Assembly: GCA_030849075.1 (NCBI GenBank)
Contig: JASAOO010003564.1
Location: forward strand, 124,001 to 188,000
Origin: Zelonia costaricensis
Lineage: Eukaryota > Euglenozoa > Kinetoplastea > Trypanosomatida > Trypanosomatidae
DNA: 64,000 nt
Reading direction: 5' to 3'
Shown here: piece after piece, positions 40,538 through 48,503 of the stretch
How the letters are laid out: every line of letters starts with the position of its first letter
How positions within the stretch are numbered: position 1 is the first letter of the stretch
Made by a program: the position numbers and the translations under genes
The notes under the pieces: model-generated
Told to the model about the DNA's origin: nothing
Seen by the model: only the letters and a program-made list of their open reading frames with translations
Database searches by the model: none

Positions 40538-43528
40538 ATGTCTTGCATGAATGTGTGTGTGTACGGCCTCTCCAGCGAGGTGCTGGAGCGCTTCTTCCTG
40601 CGGGAGTGCGCGCGGCGGGCACAGCCGCTGGTCGCCAGCTCCGTTGCGGAGCTGCGCTTTGGCCTCGTGGCAGGTGGCGCCAGCATGGGCGCTTGGGGCC
40701 GCACGTGGCCGGTGGCGCTGGAGCGGTGTCGGTGCCAGCAGGAGCCGTGCGTGCATGTGCCATGGGAGCTTGGCCAGGGAACAGCAGCGACGGCGCACTA
40801 CGTGGCGCAGGTGCGCCTGACTCCGCAGGAGGCTGCTGATCTGCAGCAGTGGCAGGATGCGGGTATGCCGTGCCGCCTTGTGGTGCTCGAGGAGGCCTTC
40901 TTCCGGGCGGTGCCGGCGCCCGAGTCGCGTCTCTGCGCCACCCCCGGCACCGTCATCGCCGGCGTCGACCAGCGGCACACGGCGCCATCACGGCTGCGCG
41001 TTGCGCCCGCGGCTGAGTCCGCAGCCCTCGGCGCAGCGCACGCGGGTTGCGGTGTTGCGGCGGCGCAGTGGCTGGGTGTCCTCGATATCCGCCCGTCCAC
41101 CCCAACGCCGCCACCGCCGCCGTGCGAGGCCGCTCCAGCGGTTTCTGCGGACCCGTGCCTCGATGCGGCGACCCTCGCGGCGGCGGTCGTCTTCGCCTCG
41201 ACGGGCGAGCAGTTCGCGATGCTGCACAACCTGCCGGCGCTGCCCGCGCGCCCCGCTGTGCCAGTGCTGGCGACGCCGTCTGGCGGTGCGACGCCGATCC
41301 CGGAGACGATGCTGCTCTCTGCGGCGAAGCCCGCGGTGGCCAGCGATGGGGTGGATGCCGCTGCTGCGGTGGAGGAGAGCATCCCCCCCTTCTGCGAGTG
41401 CGATGCTGGTGATCTCGACAAGGTCGCCATCGGTACGCCCGGGCCGCTGCTGTCGCTGACCTTTTACGCGAACGACCCGTCGCACCCCTACGACCAGTCC
41501 GCGTGGCAGGCGGACTTGACGGCGCGGCAGAGCGAGGTGGTGACGCGGCGGATGCGCGAGACGGCAGACGGGGTGCCGTCGACGACGGTGTGCCACGTGA
41601 CGGATGTGCGGCCCATCGCGGTGGAGGGCAGCACCTGGTGTCCGTCGCACCTCCCCACCCCAGCGCCGCTGGAGCAGCAGCTGCGTGAGGTGCGGGCCAA
41701 GCGCGCCCCCGCTGCCAGCGCCGCTGCGGTGAGCACGGGCACGGCGAGCCCGCCAGGGTCGCCTGCGTCGTCGATGTCGACGGCGAGCTCCTTCCAGCCC
41801 GGGCGGCACCACACGCACCGCGACAGCACCCGCCGCTCGGCCATCCGCAAGACCCCGACGCAGCCGTCCGCCGGCTTCCTGTCGAAGGGCTGGTGCGTGC
41901 GTCCGCTGCAGACCGTCAAGCCCGTGCTGCCGCAGACGGGAAACGTGGACAGCACCGGCAGCACGCCGCTCGTGTCACGGCGCTCGCAGCACGCGTGGAC
42001 TTGCCTGCTAAACCTGCGCGAGCTGGAGGAGTTCGGCATTGAGGTGACGGTCAAGGTGCCGTACGTGGTGGACGGCACCGTCCTTAACCTGCAGGGCAAC
42101 ACGGTGCTCTTCTCTGACATGCTGCACGCGAGCACGAGTGGCACGCTTCTCGTGCCCGTCTTCTGTCCCGCCCCGGCCGACGCGCCGCCCGGCGTGACGC
42201 CGCTGTGGCTGAAGCTCTACGTGCAGTACCTCCTTGTCTTTCCCCTGGGCGAGCGCGCGCAGCCGGGTGGGCCGCTCGAGCACGTGCGGTCTGTCGAGAC
42301 GTACGCGCAGCTGACGGTGCCCACGTTGATTGGGCACCGCGGGCTGGGCAAGACGTACACCCGCTCGCCGGCCGTGTGCGGGGCCGCGCCGCTGGTGATG
42401 AAGTGCAACGAGAACACGATCGCGTCCTTTCAGGCGGCGCACGCGCGGCGGTGCGCCATGATCGAGTTCGACGTGATGCTGTCGGCCGACCGGGTGCCCG
42501 TGGTGATTCACGATCCGCTGATTGAGCTGATGGCGCTGAAGCGGGAGGGGGTGCGAACGTCGTCGGGGCGGCCCGAATACACGACGGTGCGGGCGGAGGT
42601 GCACAAGCTGAACTGGTCCCAGCTGCGCGATCTGCACGCGCAGTGCTGCAAGACGCTCGGCCGCGTCTTCCCGATCAAGGACCTCTTCATGCACCACTGG
42701 GAGAGTCTCGTGTGGTGGGCACGGAACAAGATGCCGGCGTCGCGGCTGAACGGCTCGGCGCCGCTGCGCGACGAGTTGGCCGACTCCGTGCGCTCGGTGG
42801 AGAGTGCGCTGATGCGGGCCGAGGACTTCCCATACGGGGTGCCGTCGCTGCGGGAGGTGCTGGAGCAGACGCCGCCGGCGCTCGGCTTCAACCTCGAGGT
42901 GAAGTACCCCTTTCAGCCCCGCTCGGACTCGAACCTCTTCCTCCAGAGCGATGCCTTCGAGGTCAACGGGTTTGTGGACGCCATCCTGCGCGTGATCGCC
43001 GACTTTGCTGGCGATGGCCGCAGCATCACCTTCAGCAGCTTCGACCCGAACATCTGCCTTGCCCTGGCGCTGAAGCAGAGCCGCTACGACGTCTTCTTCC
43101 TCAGCGACACGCTCGAGCTGCGCGACTTGAAGGACTACCGCTCCTTCTACGTCGAGGGCGCCATTCAGTTCGCGGCCTCCCAGCACCTCGCTGGCATCTC
43201 GATGAACGCGGGCACACTGCTGTCGCCGCAGGACGAGGCCGCGCTGCCGGCGATTCCTGAGACGGCGCTCCGAGGCACTGCGGCGCGTGGGCCCGTGACG
43301 GCGGAGCTGTTCCCCGCACACGACGCGTCGCTGGCGCCGCCGACGGTGCCGGCGTCCTTTGGTGCCTACGGCCATGCCCTGGTGGCGGAGATGCACCACC
43401 GCGGGCTGAAGGTGTGGACCTGGGGCAGCATGAACAACCGTTTGTACTTCGCGTACGTGCAGGCGGCCATGATGCGCGTCGACGGCGTCATTGGCGATCG
43501 TATGCCCGTCTTTCGCGGCGCCGAGTGA
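40538..43528 (+). CDS. glycerophosphodiester phosphodiesterase (GDPD domain)
   Basis: A protein of 996 residues. The GDPD domain spans about 597-990: LIGHRGLGKTY (catalytic His600), NENTIASFQAA, MIEFDVMLS (E643, D645, metal ligands), VPVVIHDP (second catalytic His658), GFNLEVKYP, ITFSSFDPNICLAL and the closing strand GLKVWTWGSMNNR with VDGVIGDRMPVF. These place it in the eukaryotic GDE/GPCPD1-like group, which splits glycerophosphodiesters such as glycerophosphocholine into glycerol-3-phosphate and an alcohol. The N-terminal 590 residues contain Ala/Pro/Ser-rich linkers and short beta-rich islands. A carbohydrate-binding module, as in human GPCPD1, cannot be confirmed. No signal peptide or membrane segment, so probably cytosolic. 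An open frame extends to 40364, but the clear acceptor and methionine favour 40538. Confidence 0.85.
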   Translation: MSCMNVCVYGLSSEVLERFFLRECARRAQPLVASSVAELRFGLVAGGASMGAWGRTWPVALERCRCQQEPCVHVPWELGQGTAATAHYVAQVRLTPQEAADLQQWQDAGMPCRLVVLEEAFFRAVPAPESRLCATPGTVIAGVDQRHTAPSRLRVAPAAESAALGAAHAGCGVAAAQWLGVLDIRPSTPTPPPPPCEAAPAVSADPCLDAATLAAAVVFASTGEQFAMLHNLPALPARPAVPVLATPSGGATPIPETMLLSAAKPAVASDGVDAAAAVEESIPPFCECDAGDLDKVAIGTPGPLLSLTFYANDPSHPYDQSAWQADLTARQSEVVTRRMRETADGVPSTTVCHVTDVRPIAVEGSTWCPSHLPTPAPLEQQLREVRAKRAPAASAAAVSTGTASPPGSPASSMSTASSFQPGRHHTHRDSTRRSAIRKTPTQPSAGFLSKGWCVRPLQTVKPVLPQTGNVDSTGSTPLVSRRSQHAWTCLLNLRELEEFGIEVTVKVPYVVDGTVLNLQGNTVLFSDMLHASTSGTLLVPVFCPAPADAPPGVTPLWLKLYVQYLLVFPLGERAQPGGPLEHVRSVETYAQLTVPTLIGHRGLGKTYTRSPAVCGAAPLVMKCNENTIASFQAAHARRCAMIEFDVMLSADRVPVVIHDPLIELMALKREGVRTSSGRPEYTTVRAEVHKLNWSQLRDLHAQCCKTLGRVFPIKDLFMHHWESLVWWARNKMPASRLNGSAPLRDELADSVRSVESALMRAEDFPYGVPSLREVLEQTPPALGFNLEVKYPFQPRSDSNLFLQSDAFEVNGFVDAILRVIADFAGDGRSITFSSFDPNICLALALKQSRYDVFFLSDTLELRDLKDYRSFYVEGAIQFAASQHLAGISMNAGTLLSPQDEAALPAIPETALRGTAARGPVTAELFPAHDASLAPPTVPASFGAYGHALVAEMHHRGLKVWTWGSMNNRLYFAYVQAAMMRVDGVIGDRMPVFRGAE

Positions 43529-44693
43529 CGAGGAGACCGCGGCAGTGGCGGCCACGACGGCCTGAGGCTTGCATTGTGTGGCCCCGTGCACAGGCGCCAC
43601 GCGCACCGTCTTGTGCATCCCGGCACTGCCGTATTGCACCGACTCTCTCACCGAGGCGGGGTGCGCGCTCAAGGAAAAAAATAGTACACTCCGCAGAAAT
43701 TGCAGTATCCCTGCGCCTCCCCCCCTCCCTCCCTCCCTCGGGTTCCCTGTGCGCGCAGCAGTTTACCCCCTTTATTGTGCCTTTCCCGTGTGTACGCACT
43801 GTGGCTTCTTCTCAACTCTCTCCGTCATACGCGTTTCACTTTTTTTTTTTTGTGTTTTCCTGTGTTTGTTCTGTATGACAATTTCTAGTTTTCCTCCGTG
43901 TCCGCGCGGGTGGTGTGCGGGGGCACGCTGCCGGTCATCCACTCGTTGCGCAGATGCCACAGCGCGCCATCAGTAGCACCAACACTCATACGCACCCACA
44001 TCCACACACATCCACACATACACACGCCTCAAAAAGACAAGAAAAGAAAAGAAAAGCGCATACGCTACCCACACTAACGCGCACACAAACACACACGCGC
44101 GCAGACACCTTGGTACACCCTCCCTCTCTTCTCACCTACAAACCCACGCGAGCGTAGCACTAACAAGAAACTGAAAACTCTCCACAAATGGCGATCAAGT
44201 GTACGCAGGAGAACGGTCGAAAAACTATTTAAAAGAAGACTCACGTGGGGGCGGGCACTCGCACTTCTGCGACCAGTGAATCGAGCCGAGAGTTCTGCAA
44301 GCCTGCGGGCATATCAGCCAAGACTGTGTGGGGGTGCACGCGGGAAGCACGGCACGTGCGTTGTGCGCCGTCCCCCCCCCCTCCGCATATGTAGCAGCGT
44401 GTGTGTGTCTGTGCAGGACTCAGCGCGTGCCAGGGTGCACTCTCTCCCATTGTTTGTTCCTCGCCTTTGTTCACGCACGTCATTTCCCGTCACCACTCGT
44501 GCCCGTCCTCCGCTCCGCTCTGCTCCCCTCTCCCGCCCCGCCCCCCCCCCCTCCACCAGCTTCCGCGCCGCCGCCTCCGACCTTTCCGCTTTCCTCGCCC
44601 TCGTGTGCTTGTGCCCGTTTCATATCTTCTCCCTCCCCCTCGATTTTTGCTTTCGCCACCTCTTCTTCCTTTTCGCAGCCCGGCGCTTTGAAA
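43529..44693 (+). other. intergenic: phosphodiesterase 3' UTR and acid phosphatase leader
   Basis: No gene. An 11-T run lies near 43840-43850, an A/C-rich stretch with CACACA at about 43980-44105, a TG tract near 44399-44410, and a strongly pyrimidine-rich leader from 44440 to 44680. Confidence 0.5.
44641..44678 (+). promoter_or_regulatory. candidate spliced-leader acceptor for the second acid phosphatase
   Basis: A pyrimidine tract (CCACCTCTTCTTCCTTTTCGCAG) ends in AG at 44677-44678, only 15 nt before the ATG. This would give a very short leader. An earlier AG may be used instead. Confidence 0.4.
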
Positions 44694-46250
44694 ATGCGCA
44701 AGGGTGCCGCCCTGGTGGGCCGCTGCGTCGTCGCCCTCGCCATCGTGGTCGGCGCGGTGGCGACTGCGGCGCCGCTGTACAAGGTGGAGCTGGTGCAGGT
44801 GGTCCACCGCCACGGCGCCCGCTCGGCCCTGGTGGACGGCAACGAGACGGAGATCTGCGGCACCGAGTTCCCATGCGGCTTCCTGAACGCCGAGGGGCAG
44901 GTGATGCTCGTCAACTTCGGCAAGTTCATGCACTACCGCTACATGGAGGACCCGACGGTGGTGGCTGCGCCGTACTTTCCGTACGACGGCTACAACCTCT
45001 CCATCTCCTACACCCGCTCCACCGACGTGCTGCGGACGCTGCAGAGCGCGAACGGGCTGCTGCAGGGCCTCTTCCCCAACGCCTCTGCCTTCTTCCCGGC
45101 GATTCACACCGTGGACAAGAAGACGGACTACCTGCTGCGCAGCGACGCCCTGCCGCTCATCCACTCCCGCGAGAAGTACGCGAAGCAGGAGGTGCGCGAT
45201 GTGTGCGACCCCGTCATCGACTCCCGGATGACCTTTGCGGAGCTGCAGGCGACCGCGGCGGAGGTGCACTCGCAGAAATTCTGCGCCAACTACACACTGC
45301 GCTCGCGCTGCGCGGAGCGGCTGTGCGACATTGCGCACGCGTACGAGTCGACGGGGCAGATTGACGGGCTGCCGCTGCTGCGCCAGCACCTCGACGACGT
45401 GTGCGCCGTGACGGCGATGAGCTCGTACTACTACTTTTCGTACAACATGAGCAACCCTGTGCACCAGAAGCAGGGGGCGCCGTACTACCACCTGACGCGG
45501 CTCCTCACGGACAACATGAAGGCGCACCAGCAGCCGGCGACGGCGCCGCCGTACAAGCTGTACGAGTACAGCGCGCACGACACGACCATCTCGCCGCTGG
45601 CCGCCTCGCTGGGCGACAGCTCGCTTGACGCGATGCTGCCGCCGTTCGGCACGGCGTTCATTATCGAGCTGCTGTCCCGCACCGACGCCGCCGCAGGGGC
45701 CTCGGCCGCGTCGCCTGCCTTCTACGTGCGGGTGCTGCGCGGCCACCCCGGGGTGACCCCGGCGAGCAACTTCACCTTTGCGCTGAGCCCCTTCACGCTG
45801 CGGTGCACGGACGCGAAGGGCGCCATGTACGCGGCTGCCGACAACGTCTGCCCCTTCGCCGACTTTGAGCGCTTCGTCGAATCGACGGCGCCGACGAGCC
45901 CGATGGGGACGTGCTACCTCGACCCCGGGCTGCTGGCGCGCATGGACTGCCCGCTCGACGCGGTCGGTGACCCGCGCCCGCTGTCGGGCAACTGCCTGGC
46001 GTACCGCCGCTTCTGCGGGCCCTACGCGTGTGGCACGGGCTACTACCTCAGCGCGATCGACTACGGCTGCTACCGCATTCCTGCGACGGAGGCGACGCCG
46101 CAGAAGCCGGCCATGTCGAGCGGCGGCATCGCGGCCCTGTGCCTCTTTCTCTTCTTCGCCGGCGGCGCCGCCAGCCTTGGTGGGCTGGAGGCGTGGAAGC
46201 GCTACAAGGGGTGCAAGTGGCAGCGGACGGAGGCCGTTGTCGTGGAGTGA
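44694..46250 (+). CDS. MBAP: membrane-bound histidine acid phosphatase (second copy, MBAP-like)
   Basis: A protein of 518 residues and a paralogue of the gene at 34512. Signal peptide about 1-26; active-site VVHRHGARSA (His40); SYTRSTDVLRTLQSANGLLQ; YSAHDTT (H295, D296). Shared features include the Cys-rich end of the ectodomain (CLAYRRFCGPYACGTGYYLS) and one membrane helix (about 477-499, ALCLFLFFAGGAA). The short tail LEAWKRYKGCKWQRTEAVVV resembles, from memory, the tyrosine-based lysosomal sorting tail of the L. mexicana membrane-bound acid phosphatase. This copy lacks the long acidic stalk of the first. It is the last + strand gene before the strand switch. Upstream open frame back to 44328 is leader. 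Confidence 0.88.
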   Translation: MRKGAALVGRCVVALAIVVGAVATAAPLYKVELVQVVHRHGARSALVDGNETEICGTEFPCGFLNAEGQVMLVNFGKFMHYRYMEDPTVVAAPYFPYDGYNLSISYTRSTDVLRTLQSANGLLQGLFPNASAFFPAIHTVDKKTDYLLRSDALPLIHSREKYAKQEVRDVCDPVIDSRMTFAELQATAAEVHSQKFCANYTLRSRCAERLCDIAHAYESTGQIDGLPLLRQHLDDVCAVTAMSSYYYFSYNMSNPVHQKQGAPYYHLTRLLTDNMKAHQQPATAPPYKLYEYSAHDTTISPLAASLGDSSLDAMLPPFGTAFIIELLSRTDAAAGASAASPAFYVRVLRGHPGVTPASNFTFALSPFTLRCTDAKGAMYAAADNVCPFADFERFVESTAPTSPMGTCYLDPGLLARMDCPLDAVGDPRPLSGNCLAYRRFCGPYACGTGYYLSAIDYGCYRIPATEATPQKPAMSSGGIAALCLFLFFAGGAASLGGLEAWKRYKGCKWQRTEAVVVE

Positions 46251-46356
46251 GCCCTGCCGAAGCGCACGCTCTCGATGCCGTCCCACAAGCTCCTTTCCCG
46301 GCTCCTGCTTTTCTTTGCTTTACTACTACCATGGATTTACAACTCACCACGCGGCC

Positions 46357-46379
46357 GTGTGTGTGTGTGTGTGTGTGTG
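46357..46379 (+). repeat. (GT)n microsatellite
   Basis: Pure GT units about 105 nt after the acid phosphatase stop; a second tract of similar length is at 46514-46539. Confidence 0.9.
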
Positions 46380-47140
46380 GTGACGCCGGGGGCAAAGAAG
46401 AGCAAGAGAGAAGTAGGCACCCCTCCCCTCTATCGCCGTGTACTTCTTCTCTCCCTCCCCTGCCACCCTCTTCCCCGCCCTCTTACTGCCCGTCGCCACC
46501 CACCGTACTTGCTTGTGTGTGTGTGTGTGTGTGTGTGTGGATTGATCTCGTTCAGTGACTCTCCATCTCTCAGGTTCGTTTTACCACTTTCTCGTTTTAG
46601 CTCAAAGAAGAAGAAAAAAGGATGAGGGGAGAGGAGGCTGATCTGTGGGCGGAGGAGGAGGTATTGTCCGCTGTGTTCGTGGGCGTGGGTATCGAAACGG
46701 GTCTCGAAGAGGGCGGTGTTGGGGAGGGTGGTGGGGTGGAGAAAGGTCAGGGCGTCGACGGAGTCCTCGCGCCACACCGTCCGTCCATGCCATCTCTCTC
46801 CTCCTCTTCCTCCTCGAGTTCCCGCCGTTGCATCCCTCACCTCGTTTTTCGCTTCTGTTTCTGTCTTCACCTCTCCGCTGCGAAGCTTGTTGATCAACGC
46901 GAAGAAAAGAAACCCACGCAGAACAAAAAAAATGTGCCACGGTCGAGTCGAGGCATCATGCGCGTGCATCTGCAGCCGCGAGGAGCGCTCCGCCTCACCT
47001 CCCCCTCCCCCACTGTGCATTACTCCAGCTTCGGTCCATCTCATCTACTCTCTGTCGCTCCTTCTCCCTCCCCGGCCCTGCCCTTGTCCACCTCTCGCCA
47101 TCGCTCCACCCCCGCACGTGAAACCACAGACACGAACACG

Positions 47141-47145
47141 AAAAA
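47141..47145 (-). terminator. T5 terminator after U4
   Basis: Five A on + (five T on -), 8 nt past the U4 3' hairpin; the expected Pol III stop. Confidence 0.6.
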
Positions 47146-47152
47146 GTGACTT

Positions 47153-47268
47153 CCCCGCCCGTGGCGGGATCAAATATTCCCCGTAGCGGGAGTACTGGAG
47201 TTTTTAGTTGAGCACTAAGTGAACAATCACCTGAGGTTCTTGCGTTCACATCTCCCTGCGCAAGGCTT
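47153..47268 (-). ncRNA. U4: U4 spliceosomal snRNA
   Basis: On the - strand the RNA begins at about 47268 with AAGCCUUGCGCAGGGAGA. This matches the human U4 5' end pattern (AGCUUUGCGCAGU) and is complementary to the invariant U6 segment CUGCGCAAGG that forms U4/U6 stem II. Next comes a 5' hairpin closed by GUGAAC/GUUCAC (47244-47249 with 47219-47224), with an internal loop fitting the kink-turn site. AGUGCU (47211-47216) can form U4/U6 stem I. A central hairpin (47180-47190), a U-rich AAUAUUUGAU (47169-47178, possible Sm site) and a 3' hairpin CCCGCC-ACG-GGCGGG (47154-47168) complete the U4 layout. A T5 lies just beyond on - (47141-47145). About 116 nt long; ends are approximate to a few bases. 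Trypanosomatid snRNAs are made by RNA polymerase III. Confidence 0.85.
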
Positions 47269-47369
47269 GCTTAAAGGACAGCGGAACCCTGCGAGCAGCA
47301 ACAGCTGAGGCGGACGAGGGTTGTCGCAGAATTGCCGTTGCTCTGGCGAGACGCATCTTGCACCCCCTG

Positions 47370-47430
47370 CAGCACTGAAGAAACGGTCCGGCGTCGCATT
47401 TCTTGACGCAAAACGGGAGTGTTCGATCTC
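47370..47430 (+). promoter_or_regulatory. possible degenerate tRNA-like promoter element upstream of U4
   Basis: On +, divergent from U4, GTTCGATCTC (47421-47430) is close to the B-box consensus GGTTCGANNCC. A weak A-box-like CAGCACTGAAG (47370-47380) precedes it at tRNA-like spacing. The A-box lies about 102 nt upstream of U4. Trypanosomatid snRNA genes are known to use A and B boxes of a divergent upstream tRNA gene or relic. No intact divergent tRNA is present here, so this pair is a candidate, based on consensus matching by eye. Confidence 0.35.
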
Positions 47431-47471
47431 AGGTTTGACCCATCCTTTTTTTCCCGCCCGGGGGAAAGAAG

Positions 47472-47476
47472 AAAAA
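47472..47476 (-). terminator. T5 terminator of tRNA-Pro
   Basis: Five A on +, starting 2 nt beyond the tRNA 3' end. Confidence 0.6.
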
Positions 47477-47477
47477 G

Positions 47478-47549
47478 GGGTCCAGCCGGGAATTGAACCC
47501 GGGACCTCTCCCACCCTAAGGGAGAATCATGCCACTAGACCACTGGACC
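47478..47549 (-). tRNA. tRNA-Pro (AGG)
   Basis: 72 nt on -. The acceptor stem GGUCCAG/CUGGACC is perfect, with discriminator C. The anticodon stem is CUCCC/GGGAG with loop UUAGGGU, so the anticodon is AGG (Pro). The T-arm carries GGUUCAAUUCC. No intron. T5 follows on - (47472-47476). CCA is not encoded, as usual in eukaryotes. Confidence 0.95.
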
Positions 47550-47622
47550 GACACCGTCCCGCCTGGGAAATTGTGCCAGCATGCTGCACGCATGGCCGTG
47601 TGCGCACCTGGAAAACAGGGAA

Positions 47623-47693
47623 GCGCAGTTGGTCTAGTGGTAGAATTCTCGCCTGCCACGCGGGAGGCCCGGGTTCGATTCCCGGACTGCGCA
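47623..47693 (+). tRNA. tRNA-Gly (GCC), + copy
   Basis: 71 nt. The acceptor is GCGCAGU/ACUGCGC with discriminator A. The anticodon stem CUCGC/GCGGG encloses loop CUGCCAC, so the anticodon is GCC. Internal promoter boxes are canonical (UGGUCUAGUGG region and GGUUCGAUUCC). A T7 run (47697-47703) follows. Identical in sequence to the - copy at 48051-48121. Confidence 0.96.
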
Positions 47694-47696
47694 TCG

Positions 47697-47703
47697 TTTT
47701 TTT
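47697..47703 (+). terminator. T7 terminator of tRNA-Gly (+)
   Basis: Seven T beginning 4 nt after the tRNA. Confidence 0.65.
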
Positions 47704-47759
47704 CTGGATTGGCCGTCGCGCGAGAACGGTGTGGGTGCAAATAGGGCGTTTTAGGCAGC

Positions 47760-47831
47760 GGCTGCTTAGCTCAATGGCAGAGCGCCGTCCTAGTAAGACG
47801 GAGGTCAGGGGTTCGATCCCCCTAGCGGCCT
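47760..47831 (+). tRNA. tRNA-Thr (AGT), + copy
   Basis: 72 nt. The acceptor is GGCUGCU/AGCGGCC, with one U-G pair and discriminator U. The anticodon stem CCGUC/GACGG encloses loop CUAGUAA, so the anticodon is AGU (Thr). The B box is GGUUCGAUCCC. A T13 run (47835-47847) follows. Identical to the - copy at 47918-47989. Confidence 0.96.
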
Positions 47832-47834
47832 TGC

Positions 47835-47847
47835 TTTTTTTTTTTTT
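47835..47847 (+). terminator. T13 terminator of tRNA-Thr (+)
   Basis: Thirteen T starting 4 nt after the tRNA. Confidence 0.65.
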
Positions 47848-47877
47848 CACACCTGGCCTCCCCTGCAGAGAGGGGTT

Positions 47878-47906
47878 GCTGGGGTCCAGCGGATCGGGTT
47901 TTTTTT
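47878..47906 (+). terminator. hairpin followed by T8 between the two tRNA-Thr genes
   Basis: GCTGG-GGT-CCAGC (47878-47890) is followed after 8 nt by eight T (47899-47906) on +. It could act as a backup stop for read-through from the + tRNA-Thr. Function is inferred from form only. Confidence 0.25.
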
Positions 47907-47909
47907 ACG

Positions 47910-47913
47910 AAAA
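47910..47913 (-). terminator. T4 terminator of tRNA-Thr (-)
   Basis: Four A on +, starting 5 nt past the tRNA 3' end. Confidence 0.5.
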
Positions 47914-47917
47914 GGTC

Positions 47918-47989
47918 AGGCCGCTAGGGGGATCGAACCCCTGACCTCCGTCTTACTAGGACGGCGCTCTGCCATTGAGCTAAGCAGCC
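47918..47989 (-). tRNA. tRNA-Thr (AGT), - copy
   Basis: Exact reverse complement of the + tRNA-Thr over all 72 nt; anticodon AGU. The flanks differ from those of the + copy. T4 on - (47910-47913) is the likely terminator. Confidence 0.96.
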
Positions 47990-48042
47990 GCAAGTGCCGG
48001 TACACTTTTCCAGCGCGACGTTTTTCCCCTCTTCTGGGGGCG

Positions 48043-48046
48043 AAAA
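48043..48046 (-). terminator. T4 terminator of tRNA-Gly (-)
   Basis: Four A on +, 5 nt past the tRNA 3' end. Confidence 0.5.
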
Positions 48047-48050
48047 CGTC

Positions 48051-48121
48051 TGCGCAGTCCGGGAATCGAACCCGGGCCTCCCGCGTGGCAGGCGAGAATT
48101 CTACCACTAGACCAACTGCGC
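48051..48121 (-). tRNA. tRNA-Gly (GCC), - copy
   Basis: Exact reverse complement of the + tRNA-Gly over all 71 nt; anticodon GCC. It is the outermost Pol III gene on the right side of the strand switch. Confidence 0.96.
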
Positions 48122-48503
48122 GTTGTGCGACTGCGTTTTGTGAGCCCAAACTGTGTGCGTTGCAGGGGCCCGGAGTGGGGCACGGAGAAAAAGGGGAAAG
48201 GGGCAGGACATGAGTGTGGCGCATCCAGTGAAGCGAGAGCATCAGCAGACGTCCAGCGTGGGCGACACGTCGCATCTTCAGTGTGGGTGTGTGTGCTCGG
48301 CTTGCTTCTGTTTGGTGGGAAGGAGGGGGGAAATTGGGGACGCGCGCACACACAGACAGACAGACACACACACACACACACACACACACACCTGGACATG
48401 GAAATACTGTCACAAAGGACACGTGCACACAGTGAAAGGCAGGAAAATGAGAGGAGCCGACCAGCGGCAGGTGCGCGCACGCACCCGACAGGCCGCCACC
48501 GAC
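48122..48503 (-). other. strand-switch right half and 3' UTR of the first - gene
   Basis: No gene. (AC)n at 48364-48391. This is 3' UTR of the gene ending at 48504. Confidence 0.5.
48364..48391 (-). repeat. (AC)n microsatellite, (TG)n on the coding strand
   Basis: Pure AC units on +. On the transcribed - strand it reads TG, as in the + block. Confidence 0.9.

Larger units (their letters stand above)
46251..47152. other. convergent strand-switch region, left half
   Basis: This is 3' UTR of the last + gene followed by sequence with no gene. TG tracts lie at 46357-46379 and 46514-46539. Both convergent transcription units should end between here and 48503. No gene is supported before the U4 gene. 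Confidence 0.55.
47623..48121. repeat. mirror-image tRNA inverted repeat (Gly-Thr / Thr-Gly)
   Basis: The + arm (Gly 47623-47693, Thr 47760-47831) is mirrored by the - arm (Thr 47918-47989, Gly 48051-48121) around a spacer of 86 nt. The four genes match perfectly between arms. The intergenic spacers (66 and 61 nt) and flanks do not. Confidence 0.9.

Noticed and set aside
44328..44693. N-terminal extension of the second acid phosphatase
   Set aside because: Pyrimidine-rich leader; the signal peptide begins at 44694 just after a spliced-leader-type AG.
47251..47268. U6 snRNA on the + strand, because of the CTCCCTGCGCAAGGCT match
   Set aside because: Only the U4-pairing segment matches; the rest of U6 is missing, while the reverse strand has full U4 architecture.
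47321..47944. 207-residue + open frame across the tRNA cluster
   Set aside because: It overlaps four tRNA genes; the apparent protein is tRNA sequence read as codons.
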